Source: Polyangiaceae bacterium
GTDB lineage: Bacteria > Myxococcota_A > Polyangia > Polyangiales > Polyangiaceae
Length of the DNA: 64,000 nucleotides
Assembly (NCBI GenBank): GCA_016719945.1
Contig: JADJYE010000001.1
Coordinates: 434,001-498,000 of the forward strand
Direction of reading: 5' to 3'
In this document: in pieces, positions 27,675 to 36,203 of the stretch
How the letters are laid out: the number at the start of each line of letters is the position of its first letter
How positions within the stretch are numbered: the stretch's first letter is position 1
Position numbers and translations under genes: made by a program
Notes under the pieces: generated by a model
What the model was told of the DNA's origin: nothing
Seen by the model: only the letters and a program-made list of their open reading frames with translations
Database searches by the model: none

Positions 27675-28749
27675 GGCGCGCGTCTACAACTTCAACGCAG
27701 GACCGGCTGGCCTACCTCTCGCGGCGCTCGAGCGCATGCAGCGCGAGCTGATCGACTTCGAGGGCACGGGGATGAGCATCCTCGAGCACAGCCACCGGGG
27801 GAAGGCCTACGAGGCGGTGCACGACGAGGCGATCTCGCACTTGCGCACGCTGCTTACGATCCCCGACGACTACGACGTCCTGTTCCTGCAGGGCGGCGCG
27901 AGCCAGCAGTTCGCGGTGATCCCGATGAACCTGCTGCCGCCGGGCAAGAGCGCCGACTACGTCATCACCGGCGGGTGGAGCGAGAAGGCCTACGAAGAGG
28001 CCTGCCGCATCGGGAAGGCGCGCGTCGCCGCCACCACCGTGGTCGACAAGCAGTACCGCCGCATCCCGAAGGAGAGCGAGCTCGAGCTCGACCCCGACGC
28101 GGCCTACGTCCACGTGACCAGCAACAACACCCTCTTCGGCACCCAGTTCAAGACCTTCCCCAAGACGAAGGCGCCGCTCGTCGCCGACATGTCGAGCGAC
28201 ATCCTCGGCCGCAAGATCGAGGTGAAGGACTTCGCGCTGATCTACGCCGGCGCGCAGAAGAACATCGGGCCGTCGGGCGTCACCGTGGTGATCGTCAAGA
28301 AGGAGCTGGTGGCCGCGGGCCGCAAGGACATCCCCGTCATCTTCCGGTACGAGACGCACGCGAAGGCGAACAGCCTCTACAACACGCCGCCGACGATCGC
28401 GATCTACCTCATGCGCAACGTGCTCGCGACCCTGGCGGAGACCGGGCTCGCGGCGATCGAGGCCGCGAATGAGAAGAAGGCCGCGCTGCTCTACGCCGCG
28501 CTCGACGAGATGGCGGACTACTACCAGGCGCCCGTCGAGAAGGAGAGCCGCAGCACCATGAACGTCGTGTTCCGCCTCCCGAGCGAGGAGCTCGAGAAGA
28601 AGCTCGTCGCCGACGCGGCCAAGCAGAAGATGGTCGGGCTCGCGGGGCACCGCTCGACCGGCGGCATCCGCGCGTCGCTCTACAACGCCGTGTCGCTCGA
28701 GGCGGTCGAGAAGCTCGTCGAGCTCATGCGCGCGTTCAGGAAGGCGTAG
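27673..28749 (+). CDS. serC: Phosphoserine aminotransferase SerC
   Basis: This is the second step of serine synthesis: 3-phosphohydroxypyruvate plus glutamate to phosphoserine. At 358 residues it has the normal family length. Seen are NFNAGPAGLP at the start, GMSILEHSHRGKAYE, FLQGGASQQFAVIPMNLL, SNNTLFGTQF, and the PLP lysine in IYAGAQKNIGPSGVT. The end GHRSTGGIRASLYNAV binds the substrate phosphate. Cytosolic. It is divergent from the desulfhydrase-like gene. Confidence 0.96.
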   Translation: MARVYNFNAGPAGLPLAALERMQRELIDFEGTGMSILEHSHRGKAYEAVHDEAISHLRTLLTIPDDYDVLFLQGGASQQFAVIPMNLLPPGKSADYVITGGWSEKAYEEACRIGKARVAATTVVDKQYRRIPKESELELDPDAAYVHVTSNNTLFGTQFKTFPKTKAPLVADMSSDILGRKIEVKDFALIYAGAQKNIGPSGVTVVIVKKELVAAGRKDIPVIFRYETHAKANSLYNTPPTIAIYLMRNVLATLAETGLAAIEAANEKKAALLYAALDEMADYYQAPVEKESRSTMNVVFRLPSEELEKKLVADAAKQKMVGLAGHRSTGGIRASLYNAVSLEAVEKLVELMRAFRKA

Positions 28750-28806
28750 TCGCGGGGGGGTCGGCGGCGGGGCCTGGCGGGAGGCCGCGGCGGGGGCGCT
28801 GCGGGG

Positions 28807-29030
28807 GCGTGCCTCGGCGGGGGCGACGTTGACCGTCATCGTCGCCCTCGATGCGCGGCGGCGTGCCTCGGCGGGGGGACGTTGACCGTCATCGTCGCCC
28901 TCGATGCGCGGCGGCGTGCCTCGGCGGGGGGACGTTGACCGTCATCGTCGCCCTCGATGCGCGGCGGCGTGCCTCGGCGGGGGGACGTTGACCGTCAGTT
29001 GACCGTCATCGTGGCCATCGATGCGCGGCG
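28807..29030. repeat. Tandem repeat, about 53 bp x 4
   Basis: Each unit starts GCGTGCCTCGGCGGGGGGAC and continues GTTGACCGTCATCGTCGCCC, then TCGATGCGCGGCG. The first has a one-base change in the G run; the last carries a small inner duplication of GTTGACCGTCA. It lies just after serC. The units are directly adjoining with no variable spacers, so this is not a CRISPR array. Bases 28750-29040 hold no gene. Confidence 0.85.
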
Positions 29031-29042
29031 GGAGCGTCGAGA

Positions 29043-29089
29043 GTGACAGAACACCCAACCCTGCCGAGCGGGGGCGGGTGTCCTGTCAC
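29043..29089. repeat. GTGACAG...CTGTCAC hairpin element, copy 1
   Basis: GTGACAG pairs with CTGTCAC, and ACACCC with GGGTGT, around an ACCCTGCCGAGCG centre. A second, related hairpin lies at 29181-29228 with the same outer ends. Confidence 0.7.
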
Positions 29090-29180
29090 AAACATTGGCG
29101 CCGCCCGCGGTCCACACGAGGCCATTTTGCGGCGCTTTTGCTCGAACGCGAGCGTAACGACCCCGTCGAGCCCCCGAAAG

Positions 29181-29228
29181 TGCGACAGAGCCCCTGACCC
29201 TGCTTCGCAGGGCGCCCCTCTCTGTCAC
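29181..29228. repeat. GTGACAG...CTGTCAC hairpin element, copy 2
   Basis: TGCGACAGAG pairs with CTCTGTCACA, allowing one mismatch. The inner stem is CCCTGC/GCAGGG with a TTC loop. Its edge coincides with the point where transposase homology stops, so the element may mark an insertion or deletion junction. Confidence 0.7.
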
Positions 29229-29826
29229 ACGTGGGCGCCTCCCGGCGCGCACGGCTTCGTCGATGAGGGAGAGGGCCTCGTCGCGGTCGTCGGTACGTGT
29301 CGTCGCCCTCTTCCCCCCAGAGGGCGACTGCTTTTTTTCTGAGCACCAAGAGCGCCGCCGTCTCCGCGAGCGCGGCCTGGCTGCGCTTCAGCTGGCGCTC
29401 CAGCTCCTTGATCCGCTTCTGCTCCGCCGCCGTGCCTTTCTCTCGCCTCGGTGCGAGCCCTGTCACGGCCGCGTTGCAAACCTCGTCGCGGAGCCGCACC
29501 AGGTCCTCCTCGTGCAGCCCCTTCGCACGGAGCCACCCCCCAAGCTGGGCGTCGTCGACGCCGGCAGCCTCGAGCACCACCGCGACCTTCTCCTCGGGCT
29601 TCAACGACGAGGACGGTCGGAGTGCGACCGCCGTCGTGGATGGAGCCGCCACCTTCGGCTTTTTTTGCTTGGCCACGACACCGACCGTAGCTGCGTCGCG
29701 CAGCCATCGCGACAAGGTCGGCTGCGGGACGCCCACCTCCGTCGAGAGCGTCGTCGCGCTCGTTGCCCGGGGGGGTGTCATCCGCTGGACCATCCGCTTT
29801 CGGAACGCCTCGCTGTACTCGACCAC
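29229..29826 (-). pseudogene. IS3-type transposase remnant (OrfA and first codons of OrfB)
   Basis: From a GTG at 29826 the product reads VVEYSEAFRKRMVQRMTPPR, an HTH region with VGVPQPTLSRWLRDA, then helical segments with EKVAVVLEAAGVDDAQLGG and a coiled end IKELERQLKRSQAALAETAA, LLVLRKKAVALWGEE. This is the usual OrfA layout. In the next frame EALSLIDEAVRAG begins an OrfB-like protein, which stops being recognisable at 29228. The rest of OrfB (the DDE domain) is missing, so the element cannot move on its own. No terminal inverted repeats were found. Confidence 0.65.
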
Positions 29827-29879
29827 GATCCCATCGCTTCTCGCCCCGCGCGGTCTCAGGAGGGGAGGCGGCAACTACC

Positions 29880-30806
29880 CTGACGCAGGGGGCCTCAGGG
29901 GTGCAGATTGCAAACGACGTGGTGACCGACCGACGGCACGGGCAACGTGATGCTCACCGGGTTCTTTGGCGGTAGCGTCGATTTCGGCGGCGGGCCCCTC
30001 CCTCACCAGCAGCGCCTACGACGTCTTCGTCGCGAAGCTCGACGCGTCGGGCAACCATAGCTGGAGCAAGCGCTTCGGGGGCGCGAGTGACCAGTTCGGG
30101 ACGGCGCTGGCGGCCGACGCGGCTGGCAACGTGGTGGTGACGGGATATTTCCTTGGCAGCGTCGACTTCGGCGGCGGGGCCCTCACCAGCGCGGGGAGCG
30201 GGGACGTGTTCGTGGCGAAGCTCGACGCTTCCGGCAACCACGTCTGGAGCAAGCGTTTCGGGGATTCGAGCACCCAGCTGGGCGAAGCGGTGGCGATCGA
30301 CGGCGCAGGGGGCGTGGCCGTGACGGGGGGGTTCGTCGGGGTCGTCGACTTCGGCGGAGGCTCGCTCATCAGCAGCGGCGCCAGCTCGACCGACATCTTC
30401 GTCGCGAAGCTCGACTCGAGCGGCAACCACGTCTGGAGCCGGGGCTTCGGCGACGCGAGCGCCCAGAGCGCGTATGCATTGGCCACGGACGCCGCCGGGA
30501 ACGTCGTATTTAGTGGAGACCTCTACGGCAGCGCCGACTTCGGCGGTGGCGTGCTCACGTTCGCGGGGGATTGCTGATCTCTTCGTCGCGAAGCTCGACG
30601 TCTCGGGCAACCACGTGTGGAGCAAGCGCTTTGGCGACTTGCGCGCACAATACGGACGGAGTGTCGCCATCGACAACGCCGGAAATACCCTACTCTCTGG
30701 CTATTTTGCGGGCACGATCGATCTGGGTGGCGGCCCCCTGACCAGCGTCAACCCGAATCCCTTCACCACCACCTTTGACATCTTCCTCGCCAAGCTCGCG
30801 CCGTAG
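29880..30806 (+). pseudogene. 5'-truncated SBBP/beta-propeller repeat protein
   Basis: The sequence encodes about five repeats of the kind DVFVAKLDASGNHSWSKRFG ... DAAGNVVVTGYFLGSVDFGG, typical of secreted SBBP-repeat proteins of myxobacteria. There is no start codon or signal peptide. Similarity begins abruptly near 29880, next to the transposase remnant, so the 5' part was probably lost. Frame breaks are visible near 29930, 29995 and 30570; some may be sequencing errors. The end IFLAKLAP and a TAG at 30806 look natural. Confidence 0.75.
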
Positions 30807-30827
30807 GGCGACCTCTGCCTGAAGGGC

Positions 30828-31289
30828 TCACGGCCGCACGCGCCGCACACGCAGCACGGCGTTGGGGGACTTCTCCGCGCAGTCGCCGGTGACCTCGAGG
30901 GTCGCCTCGATGCTGAGCTCGCCAGCTCGCTTCGCGTCGAGCTTGCAGTCGGTCACCTGACAGTTGTCGTAGCGGCCCCCGCGGCGGGCCGAGCAGCGCG
31001 AGCCTGTGAAGGCGTTGCACTCGAGGCGGCGCTCCTCGTGCGCCCCGGCCTCTCGGGTGACGAGCCTCCAGCGGTAGCAGCTGCGGAAGGCGTTGCGCGA
31101 CGCTCCCCCGTCGAAGTCCTCCCAGAGGTGGACCTCATCGCCGGCCTCCACGGTCACCACGAGCTTGTGGGTCGCGCCCACGTCGAAGGCCTGGGACGAG
31201 ACCTCTTCTCCGGGAGGGCAGCCTACGAGGGCGATCGCCGACGCCGCGAGCAGCAGGCGCACGGTCCTCTGGCTGGGTGCCGCGAGCAT
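30828..31289 (-). CDS. Small Cys-containing lipoprotein
   Basis: From ATG 31289 the product of 153 residues starts MLAAPSQRTVRLLLAASAIA and has its lipobox at ALVGCPPGEE. The mature domain has six Cys, including FRSCYRWRL, RLECNAFTGSRC and DNCQVTDCKL, and a beta-rich pattern. A longer ORF reaches upstream to 31373 but overlaps the sigma-factor gene and lacks a signal. Function unknown. Confidence 0.65.
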   Translation of the reverse strand: MLAAPSQRTVRLLLAASAIALVGCPPGEEVSSQAFDVGATHKLVVTVEAGDEVHLWEDFDGGASRNAFRSCYRWRLVTREAGAHEERRLECNAFTGSRCSARRGGRYDNCQVTDCKLDAKRAGELSIEATLEVTGDCAEKSPNAVLRVRRVRP

Positions 31290-31332
31290 CGGCTTCACGG
31301 TAGCAGCGCGACGCGCCCCTCGCCCTGCCCCG

Positions 31333-32589
31333 CTACTGCCCGCAGCTCGCGGCCTTCGAGAGCAGCTGCTCACGCGCGCGCTCGTGGGTCGTCATGCGCG
31401 CGGCCCTCTCCAGCTCGCGCCTCGCCTCGGCTCGCCGGCCCAACCTGAGCAGGAGGTCTCCCCGAACCGCTGGCAGCAAGGGGTAGTCGCGTAGCGCAGG
31501 CTCTGCCGCAAGCTCGTCGACCGAGGCGAGCGCATCGCTGGGGCCGTGGGCCATCGACACCGCGACGGCGCGGTTGAGCTCGACGACCGGAGAGCCGGTG
31601 AGCTCGACGAGCGCGTCGTAGAGGGCAACGATTCGGGCCCAGTCCGTCTGCTCGGCGGTGGGGGCCCGGGCGTGGCAGGCCGCGATCGCGGCCTGCACGG
31701 TGTACGGACCGAGCGGCCGGGCGAGCGACTCGGCGCGCTCGAGCCCGGCGAGGCCGCGCGTGATGAGCAGGCGATCCCAGCGGGAGCGATCCTGATCGAG
31801 CAGGAGGATCGGCTCACCGCGCGGGCCGACGCGCGCACGCGAGCGCGAGGCCTGGAGCTCCATGAGCGCCAGGAGCCCCGCGACCTCGGCGTCATCGGGC
31901 ACGAGCCCCGCGAGGACGCGCCCCAACCGCATCGCCTCGTCGCAAAGCTCTTGCCTCAGCCAGGTCTCGCCCGACGTCGCCGCGTACCCCTCGTTGAACA
32001 CCAGGTACACGACCTCCATCGCAGGCGGCAGCCGCGCCCGCAGCGCCTCCCCCTGGGGGACCTCGAAGGGCACCTTCGCCTCGGTGAGGGTGCGCTTCGC
32101 GCGCACGATGCGCTGGGCGATCGTCGCCTCGGAGGTGAGGTACGCGCGGGAGATCTCGGCGGTCGAGAGCCCCGCGACCAGGCGCAGCGTCAACGCGACC
32201 CGGGCGTCCTTGGAGAGGACGGGCTGACACGCGATGAGGACCAGGCGGAGCACGTCGTCGCCGACCGAGCCATCGAGCCCCTCCTCGTCCAGTGTCGCCG
32301 AGCGTGGCTCGCCGCGCGCGATCTCCTCGTGCTTTGCCTCCACCATGACGCGCCGGCGCCGCTCGTCGATCGCCCGGTGCTTCGCGGTCGTCATCAGCCA
32401 CGCGCCCGGGTTGTCGGGGACACCCGTGACCGGCCACCGCTCGAGCGCGCTCAAGAGGGCGTCGTGGGCGAGATCTTCGGCGCGGTCGACGTCTCGGACC
32501 CAGCGCACGAGGCCCCCGATGAGGCGCGCGGCCTCGATGCGCCAGACAGCCTCAATCGCCGCACGGGTCGTCGCGCTCGTCGCGCTCAT
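31333..32589 (-). CDS. ECF sigma factor, ECF42 type, with TPR-like C-terminal extension
   Basis: The N-terminal half is an ECF sigma factor: region 2 VRDVDRAEDLAHDALLSALE and TTAKHRAIDERRRR, then region 4 LVAGLSTAEISRAYLTSEAT with IAQRIVRAKRTL. The remaining ~230 residues (LVFNEGYAATSGETW, YTVQAAIAACHA, VALYDALVELTGSPVVELNR) are the helical TPR-like tail that defines ECF42/DUF6596 proteins. Such sigma factors are not controlled by classical anti-sigma factors and sit next to DGPF-domain genes, exactly as here. 418 residues, normal length. Confidence 0.92.
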   Translation of the reverse strand: MSATSATTRAAIEAVWRIEAARLIGGLVRWVRDVDRAEDLAHDALLSALERWPVTGVPDNPGAWLMTTAKHRAIDERRRRVMVEAKHEEIARGEPRSATLDEEGLDGSVGDDVLRLVLIACQPVLSKDARVALTLRLVAGLSTAEISRAYLTSEATIAQRIVRAKRTLTEAKVPFEVPQGEALRARLPPAMEVVYLVFNEGYAATSGETWLRQELCDEAMRLGRVLAGLVPDDAEVAGLLALMELQASRSRARVGPRGEPILLLDQDRSRWDRLLITRGLAGLERAESLARPLGPYTVQAAIAACHARAPTAEQTDWARIVALYDALVELTGSPVVELNRAVAVSMAHGPSDALASVDELAAEPALRDYPLLPAVRGDLLLRLGRRAEARRELERAARMTTHERAREQLLSKAASCGQ

Positions 32590-32598
32590 CGCGGGACC

Positions 32599-33033
32599 CT
32601 ACCCCTTCTTTTGCCGCTCGACCTCCTCGCGCAGGCGCTGCTCCTGCGCGAGCAGCTCCGGGGTCATTACAGCGCCGAAGTCCTCGGCTTCGAAGATCGG
32701 ACGCAGCTCGAGCTCGGCCTCCTCGCCCGGCATCGGATCGGGGCAGCGCCGCGCCCATTCGAGGGCCTCTTCCATCGACCGGACCTGCCAGATCCAAAAG
32801 CCAGCGATCAGCTCTTTGGTCTCGGTGAAGGGGCCGTCGAGGACGCTGCTCTTGCCGCCCCAGAAGCGCACACGCTTACCCTTCGAGCTCGGGTGCAGGC
32901 CGTCCCCGGCGAGCATGATCCCCGCCTTCACCAGCTCCTCGTTGTACTTCCCCATCTCGGTGAGCAGCGCCTCGCTCGGCATCACGCCCGCTTCGCTGCT
33001 CGTGGTCGCCTTCACGATCACCATGACCTTCAT
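32599..33033 (-). CDS. DGPF-domain (YCII-related) protein, ECF42 partner
   Basis: From ATG 33033 the 144-residue product reads MKVMVIVKATTSSEAGVMPS, then LAGDGLHPSSKGKRVRF, SSVLDGPFTETKELIAGFWI with the DGPF motif, and a charged helical end. YCII/DGPF proteins are small ferredoxin-fold dimers whose role is unknown but which are nearly always encoded beside ECF42 sigma factors. The stop lies ten bases before the sigma gene start, so they form an operon. Upstream are four REP-like units. Confidence 0.9.
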   Translation of the reverse strand: MKVMVIVKATTSSEAGVMPSEALLTEMGKYNEELVKAGIMLAGDGLHPSSKGKRVRFWGGKSSVLDGPFTETKELIAGFWIWQVRSMEEALEWARRCPDPMPGEEAELELRPIFEAEDFGAVMTPELLAQEQRLREEVERQKKG

Positions 33034-33117
33034 CGTCTCGTCCTTTACTGCGGCCGCGCGGCCGCCGGTGGGTGGTTCGTGGAGGCGACGAACGAGCGCC
33101 GGCCAGATCGACATCTA

Positions 33118-33437
33118 TTTTTCTCGCGCGCCCGCTCGCGCGGGGCCCTTCGGTTTCGCGGGTCCAGAGCCACCCACGAAACCGGCGCGTGGGTCGGGCT
33201 TTCTCGCGCCCGCTCGCGCGGGGCCCTTCGGTTTCGCGGGTCCAGAGCCACCCACGAAACCGGCGCGTGGGTCGGGCTTTTCTCGCGCGCCCGCTCGCGC
33301 GGGGCCCTTCGGTTTCGCGGGTCCAGAGCCACCCACGAAACCGGCGCGTGGGTCGGGCTTTTCTCGCGCGCCCGCTCGCGCGGGGCCCTTCGGTTTCGCG
33401 GGTCCAGAGCCACCCACGAAACCGGCGCGTGGGTCGG
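33118..33437. repeat. REP-like hairpin repeat, locus C (four tandem copies, about 80 bp each)
   Basis: Each unit has CGCGCGCCCGCTCGCGCGGG, then GCCCTTCGG and a hairpin CGGTTTCG ... CGAAACCG with inner GGGT/ACCC, then GCGCGTGGGTCGGG. Copies are near-identical (copy 2 lacks two bases). The core is that of loci A and B, but the stem is one T/A pair shorter. Here the block lies between divergent genes, so it cannot serve only as a terminator. Confidence 0.9.
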
Positions 33438-33476
33438 GGTCGCTCCGCGCGTGGCGACCGACTACCCTCCCCCGTC

Positions 33477-34285
33477 ATGCGGGCACTTCTGCGACCGTTC
33501 CTGGTGATCTTGGCCTCGGTCCTCGTCGTCCCGGCGTGCTCGAGCCACGAGGCGTCCGACAAGGACACGTCGGACGACGGCGACGACGGCAAGAAGAAGA
33601 AAAAGAAGTCGAAGGGCTCGGCTTCGGCGGCCGGGACACAAACCGCGGCCGCCACGGCTGCGTCGACTGCCGCCGCCACGACCGCGCCGACGGCGACCGC
33701 CGCGCCGACGGCGACCGCGGCTCCGCCGCCCGAGCCCGTCGCTGTGGCCGAGATCCCTGCCCTCGCGGTGGGGCAGTGGCTCCGCTACGAGGAGCGCGCG
33801 CCCGAGAAGACGACCGTCGAGTACCGGGTCGTTCGTCAGGTGTCGGACAAGACGTTCGTGCTCGAGCTGGAGGCGCAGGCGCTCACGCAGACGACGATCA
33901 CGAGTTCGAGGTCGAGCTGAAGGATCGTTCGACCCCCGAGGGGATGGTCATCCACAAGGCGCGCGTGAAGACCCCGACCGGGATCGTGACGCTGCCGCCG
34001 AGCGGCGCCGCTGCGAGCCTGAAGTTCGCCCAGAACGATCTCGTGCTGCCGAGCCTCGCGACCGGGAAGAAGGCCGACGTCACGGTGCCGGCGGGTACCT
34101 TCAAGGACTGCGCGGTGCGAGAGCACGCGGAGGCCGACCCCACCGGCAAGATGAATGCGACGGCCTGGGCCCACCCGAGCGTCCCCATCAACGGGTTCGT
34201 GAAGTACGAGGGCACGGTCGATGGACGCGCGTATGCGCGCGAGCTCGTGGCTTACGGTCTCACCGGCGCGAAGCCGAAGCTCTAG
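33477..34285 (+). CDS. Lipoprotein with Lys- and Ala/Thr-rich linker (one frameshift)
   Basis: MRALLRPFLVILASVLVVPA precedes the lipobox Cys (ACSSHE). A DDGDDGKKKKKKSKG stretch and an Ala/Thr/Pro linker follow, then a domain from AVGQWLRYEERAPEKTTVEY. The frame breaks near 33890; the rest (FEVELKDRSTPEGMVIHKAR to VAYGLTGAKPKL) is in the next frame. The domain resembles DUF-type periplasmic proteins measuring stability of lipid or wall components, but I cannot name it. The stop is followed by two strong inverted repeats. Confidence 0.65.
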
Positions 34286-34310
34286 TCCCCTGGAACCATC
34301 GATGCTTGAA

Positions 34311-34352
34311 GAATTCGGGCCGCCCCTGACGGGGCGAAGGCGGCCCGAATTC
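34311..34352. terminator. Perfect 14-bp stem, probable bidirectional terminator 1
   Basis: GAATTCGGGCCGCC pairs perfectly with GGCGGCCCGAATTC, with an inner GCCCC/GGGGC. It lies 26 bases after the lipoprotein stop, between two convergent genes. No T run follows in either direction. Confidence 0.55.
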
Positions 34353-34395
34353 CTGGGCAACGCGTGGGTCTGTTCCGTAGGGGACCCTCATTGTT

Positions 34396-34420
34396 CCCGT
34401 GGAAACTCCGTTTCCACGGG
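34396..34420. terminator. Perfect 11-bp stem, probable bidirectional terminator 2
   Basis: CCCGTGGAAAC pairs perfectly with GTTTCCACGGG around a three-base TCC loop. It sits six bases from the end of the minus-strand gene at 34426. It probably ends that transcript. Confidence 0.6.
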
Positions 34421-34425
34421 ACTAG

Positions 34426-35001
34426 CTATCGAGCCCTGATCTTGCAGCTCTCGCCGTCGACCTCGACGCCGCTCGCGTCGTCGACGCTGCTCCTGAACGT
34501 CCACCACGGGCCGTCTCCCCAGGAGCCGTAACCGACCACGGGGCGCTCCGCCCCGAGCGCCGCGCCGCGCGCCACCTTGAGCGCGTCGCTCAGGGAGCAC
34601 TTGGGCCAGGCCACGGCGTCGGCGGTCACCTTGTGCTCGATGGTCTGGCATTTGGGGCTGCACACGACGGACGCAGAGGGGGGCCCTCCGTGGGTCTTGG
34701 CGTCGAGGTGGAACCGCACCCGCACCGAGTAGAGGTTGCTCCTCGCGCCCGGGGGCACCTCCTCGGCCACTCGGACGCCGCCGAGCCGGGCGCCGGGCCA
34801 GGTCTTTTCACCGAGGGAGCGCGCTTCGTCGACCAGCGAGACGAGGTCCTCGAGGGTCGCCTTCTTGGCGGGGCGAGACGTCTTGGCGTCGTCCTCGCTC
34901 TCCTCGGGCGCGCGACGGCGGTCGACTTCGTCGCGGCTGCACGCGAGCGCCAGCGGCGCGAGCGAGCAGAGCAGCAGCGTCCGAACCTCCCGAGGCGCCA
35001 T
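34426..35001 (-). CDS. Lipoprotein with acidic linker
   Basis: The signal MAPREVRTLLLCSLAPLALA leads to a lipobox Cys (ACSRDE). A charged linker (EESEDDAKTSRPAKKA) precedes a domain of about 140 residues beginning LEDLVSLVDEARSLGEKTWP, with five Cys including VVCSPKCQTIEH and GESCKIRAR. It fits a periplasmic domain with two disulfides. Family not recognised. Confidence 0.65.
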   Translation of the reverse strand: MAPREVRTLLLCSLAPLALACSRDEVDRRRAPEESEDDAKTSRPAKKATLEDLVSLVDEARSLGEKTWPGARLGGVRVAEEVPPGARSNLYSVRVRFHLDAKTHGGPPSASVVCSPKCQTIEHKVTADAVAWPKCSLSDALKVARGAALGAERPVVGYGSWGDGPWWTFRSSVDDASGVEVDGESCKIRAR

Positions 35002-35140
35002 GCGCAGAGGGTACCCGAAGCCCTCGGGTGGACCTCACCCGACGACGCCCCCACCTGACCCCTTCCTTCCGCAGCTCCGGCGAGACAACCTCCCTGACCG
35101 CGTGGCCGTCTGGGCGCACGGCGAACGACGAGGAGGCTCG

Positions 35141-36016
35141 ATGACGACTTCGTGGATGGAACAGTTCGAGGCGTGGCACGCCGCTGCGGGGGTAGACCTC
35201 AAGCTTCGACCTGCCGCGGCCCCAGCGAAGATCGCGAAGGCCGAGGCCAAGATGGGGCTCGCGTTCCCCGCGGGGTATCGCGCGTGGCTCTTGCGACATG
35301 ATGGGCAGGCCGACCCGGAGGGCTCTGCCGAGCTCGCCCCCGGATGCAACTGGCTCACGAGCGCAGAGGGGTCTGCCGCGCAGTGGGCCGACGAGGAGGA
35401 GTGGGCCCAGGAGGGCGAGGAGGACGACTCGCAGTGTGACGGCCGGGTCAAAAACCAGGTCTTTTCGCGCAAGCGCATCCCCATCGCCGGCACGAAGTAT
35501 TGGGATCAAGACAAGACCTACCTCGATCTCGATCCGGGCCCGAGAGGCGTCGCGGGGCAGGTGATCGCGCTCGTCACCGAGTGCGACTTCGAGGTGCTGG
35601 GCGACTCGTTCGAGGCGTTCATGGAGCGCTACGTCGCGCTGCTCGAGGCGGGCGCGCTGAAGGTCGAGGGAGGTCAGCTCGTGCCGACAGGGCCCGCGTG
35701 GACGGGTCACCCGGCGGAGTGGCTCGCCAAGCAGCTCGCCAAGGCGCCGAGCGAGAAGAAGGCCGCGCCCAAGAAGGCCGCTCCCAAGAAGGCCGCCCCC
35801 AAGAAGAAGGCCGCTCCCAAGAAGAAGGCCGCTCCCAAGAAGGCCGCTCCCAAGAAGGCCGCTCCCCAAGAAGGGGCCGCGCCCAAGAAGGCCGCGCCCA
35901 AGAAGGCCGCTCCCAAGAAGGCCGCTCCCAAGAAGGCCGCTCCCAAGAAGGCCGCTCCCAAGAAGAAGGCTGCGCCCAAGAAGGCCGCTCCCAAGAAGGC
36001 CGCTCCCAAGAGGTAG
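35141..36016 (+). CDS. SMI1/KNR4-family protein with histone-H1-like Lys/Ala/Pro tail
   Basis: Residues 1-190 match the SMI1/KNR4 fold: MEQFEAWHAAAGVDLKLRPA, AEAKMGLAFPAGYRAWLLRH-DG, CNWLTSAEGSA, and YLDLDPGPRGVAGQVIALV. The family includes immunity proteins of contact-toxin systems and eukaryotic scaffold proteins. From residue 205 to the end the protein is a run of KKAAPKKAAPKK units, with over a dozen KKAAP repeats, like the C-tail of histone H1 and of bacterial H1-like proteins. The tail should bind DNA or RNA. No toxin gene is nearby. Two 52-bp hairpin repeats follow. Confidence 0.8.
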   Translation: MTTSWMEQFEAWHAAAGVDLKLRPAAAPAKIAKAEAKMGLAFPAGYRAWLLRHDGQADPEGSAELAPGCNWLTSAEGSAAQWADEEEWAQEGEEDDSQCDGRVKNQVFSRKRIPIAGTKYWDQDKTYLDLDPGPRGVAGQVIALVTECDFEVLGDSFEAFMERYVALLEAGALKVEGGQLVPTGPAWTGHPAEWLAKQLAKAPSEKKAAPKKAAPKKAAPKKKAAPKKKAAPKKAAPKKAAPQEGAAPKKAAPKKAAPKKAAPKKAAPKKAAPKKKAAPKKAAPKKAAPKR

Positions 36017-36065
36017 TCAGCGATCGCTCGCTCGCCCACGAGCTCCAGCCGGTGAGCTGGCTCGG

Positions 36066-36118
36066 CCGGCGACAGCTAGGCGGGACCTTGCGACAAGGGG
36101 TGCCCTCACTGTCGCCGG
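36066..36118. repeat. 52-bp hairpin repeat, copy 1
   Basis: CCGGCGACAG pairs with CTGTCGCCGG (10 bp); inside is CCTTGCGACAAGG, itself a small hairpin. Copy 2 at 36204 has one base different in the inner part (TAGG versus TCGG). Bases 36017-36360 hold no gene. Confidence 0.8.
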
Positions 36119-36203
36119 CAAGCAGCCGCAGCATGGCTGACGCCGGAGGAAACCGCGCAATTCGCTGGTTCGAGTGGCGGCTCGAGGTGCGATGAGGCGA
36201 GCT

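Noticed and set aside
28807..29030. CRISPR array
   Set aside because: The units are contiguous, 53 bp long and have no variable spacers; no cas genes are in the window.
28995..29252. Small minus-strand ORF after OrfA
   Set aside because: After the first few OrfB-like residues it runs through hairpin and tandem-repeat DNA with no recognisable protein.
33115..33417. Repetitive proteins encoded by the REP-like repeats (for example GPARAGAREKPDPRAG units)
   Set aside because: The block is open in several frames on both strands with no start context; the ORFs are by-products of the repeat.
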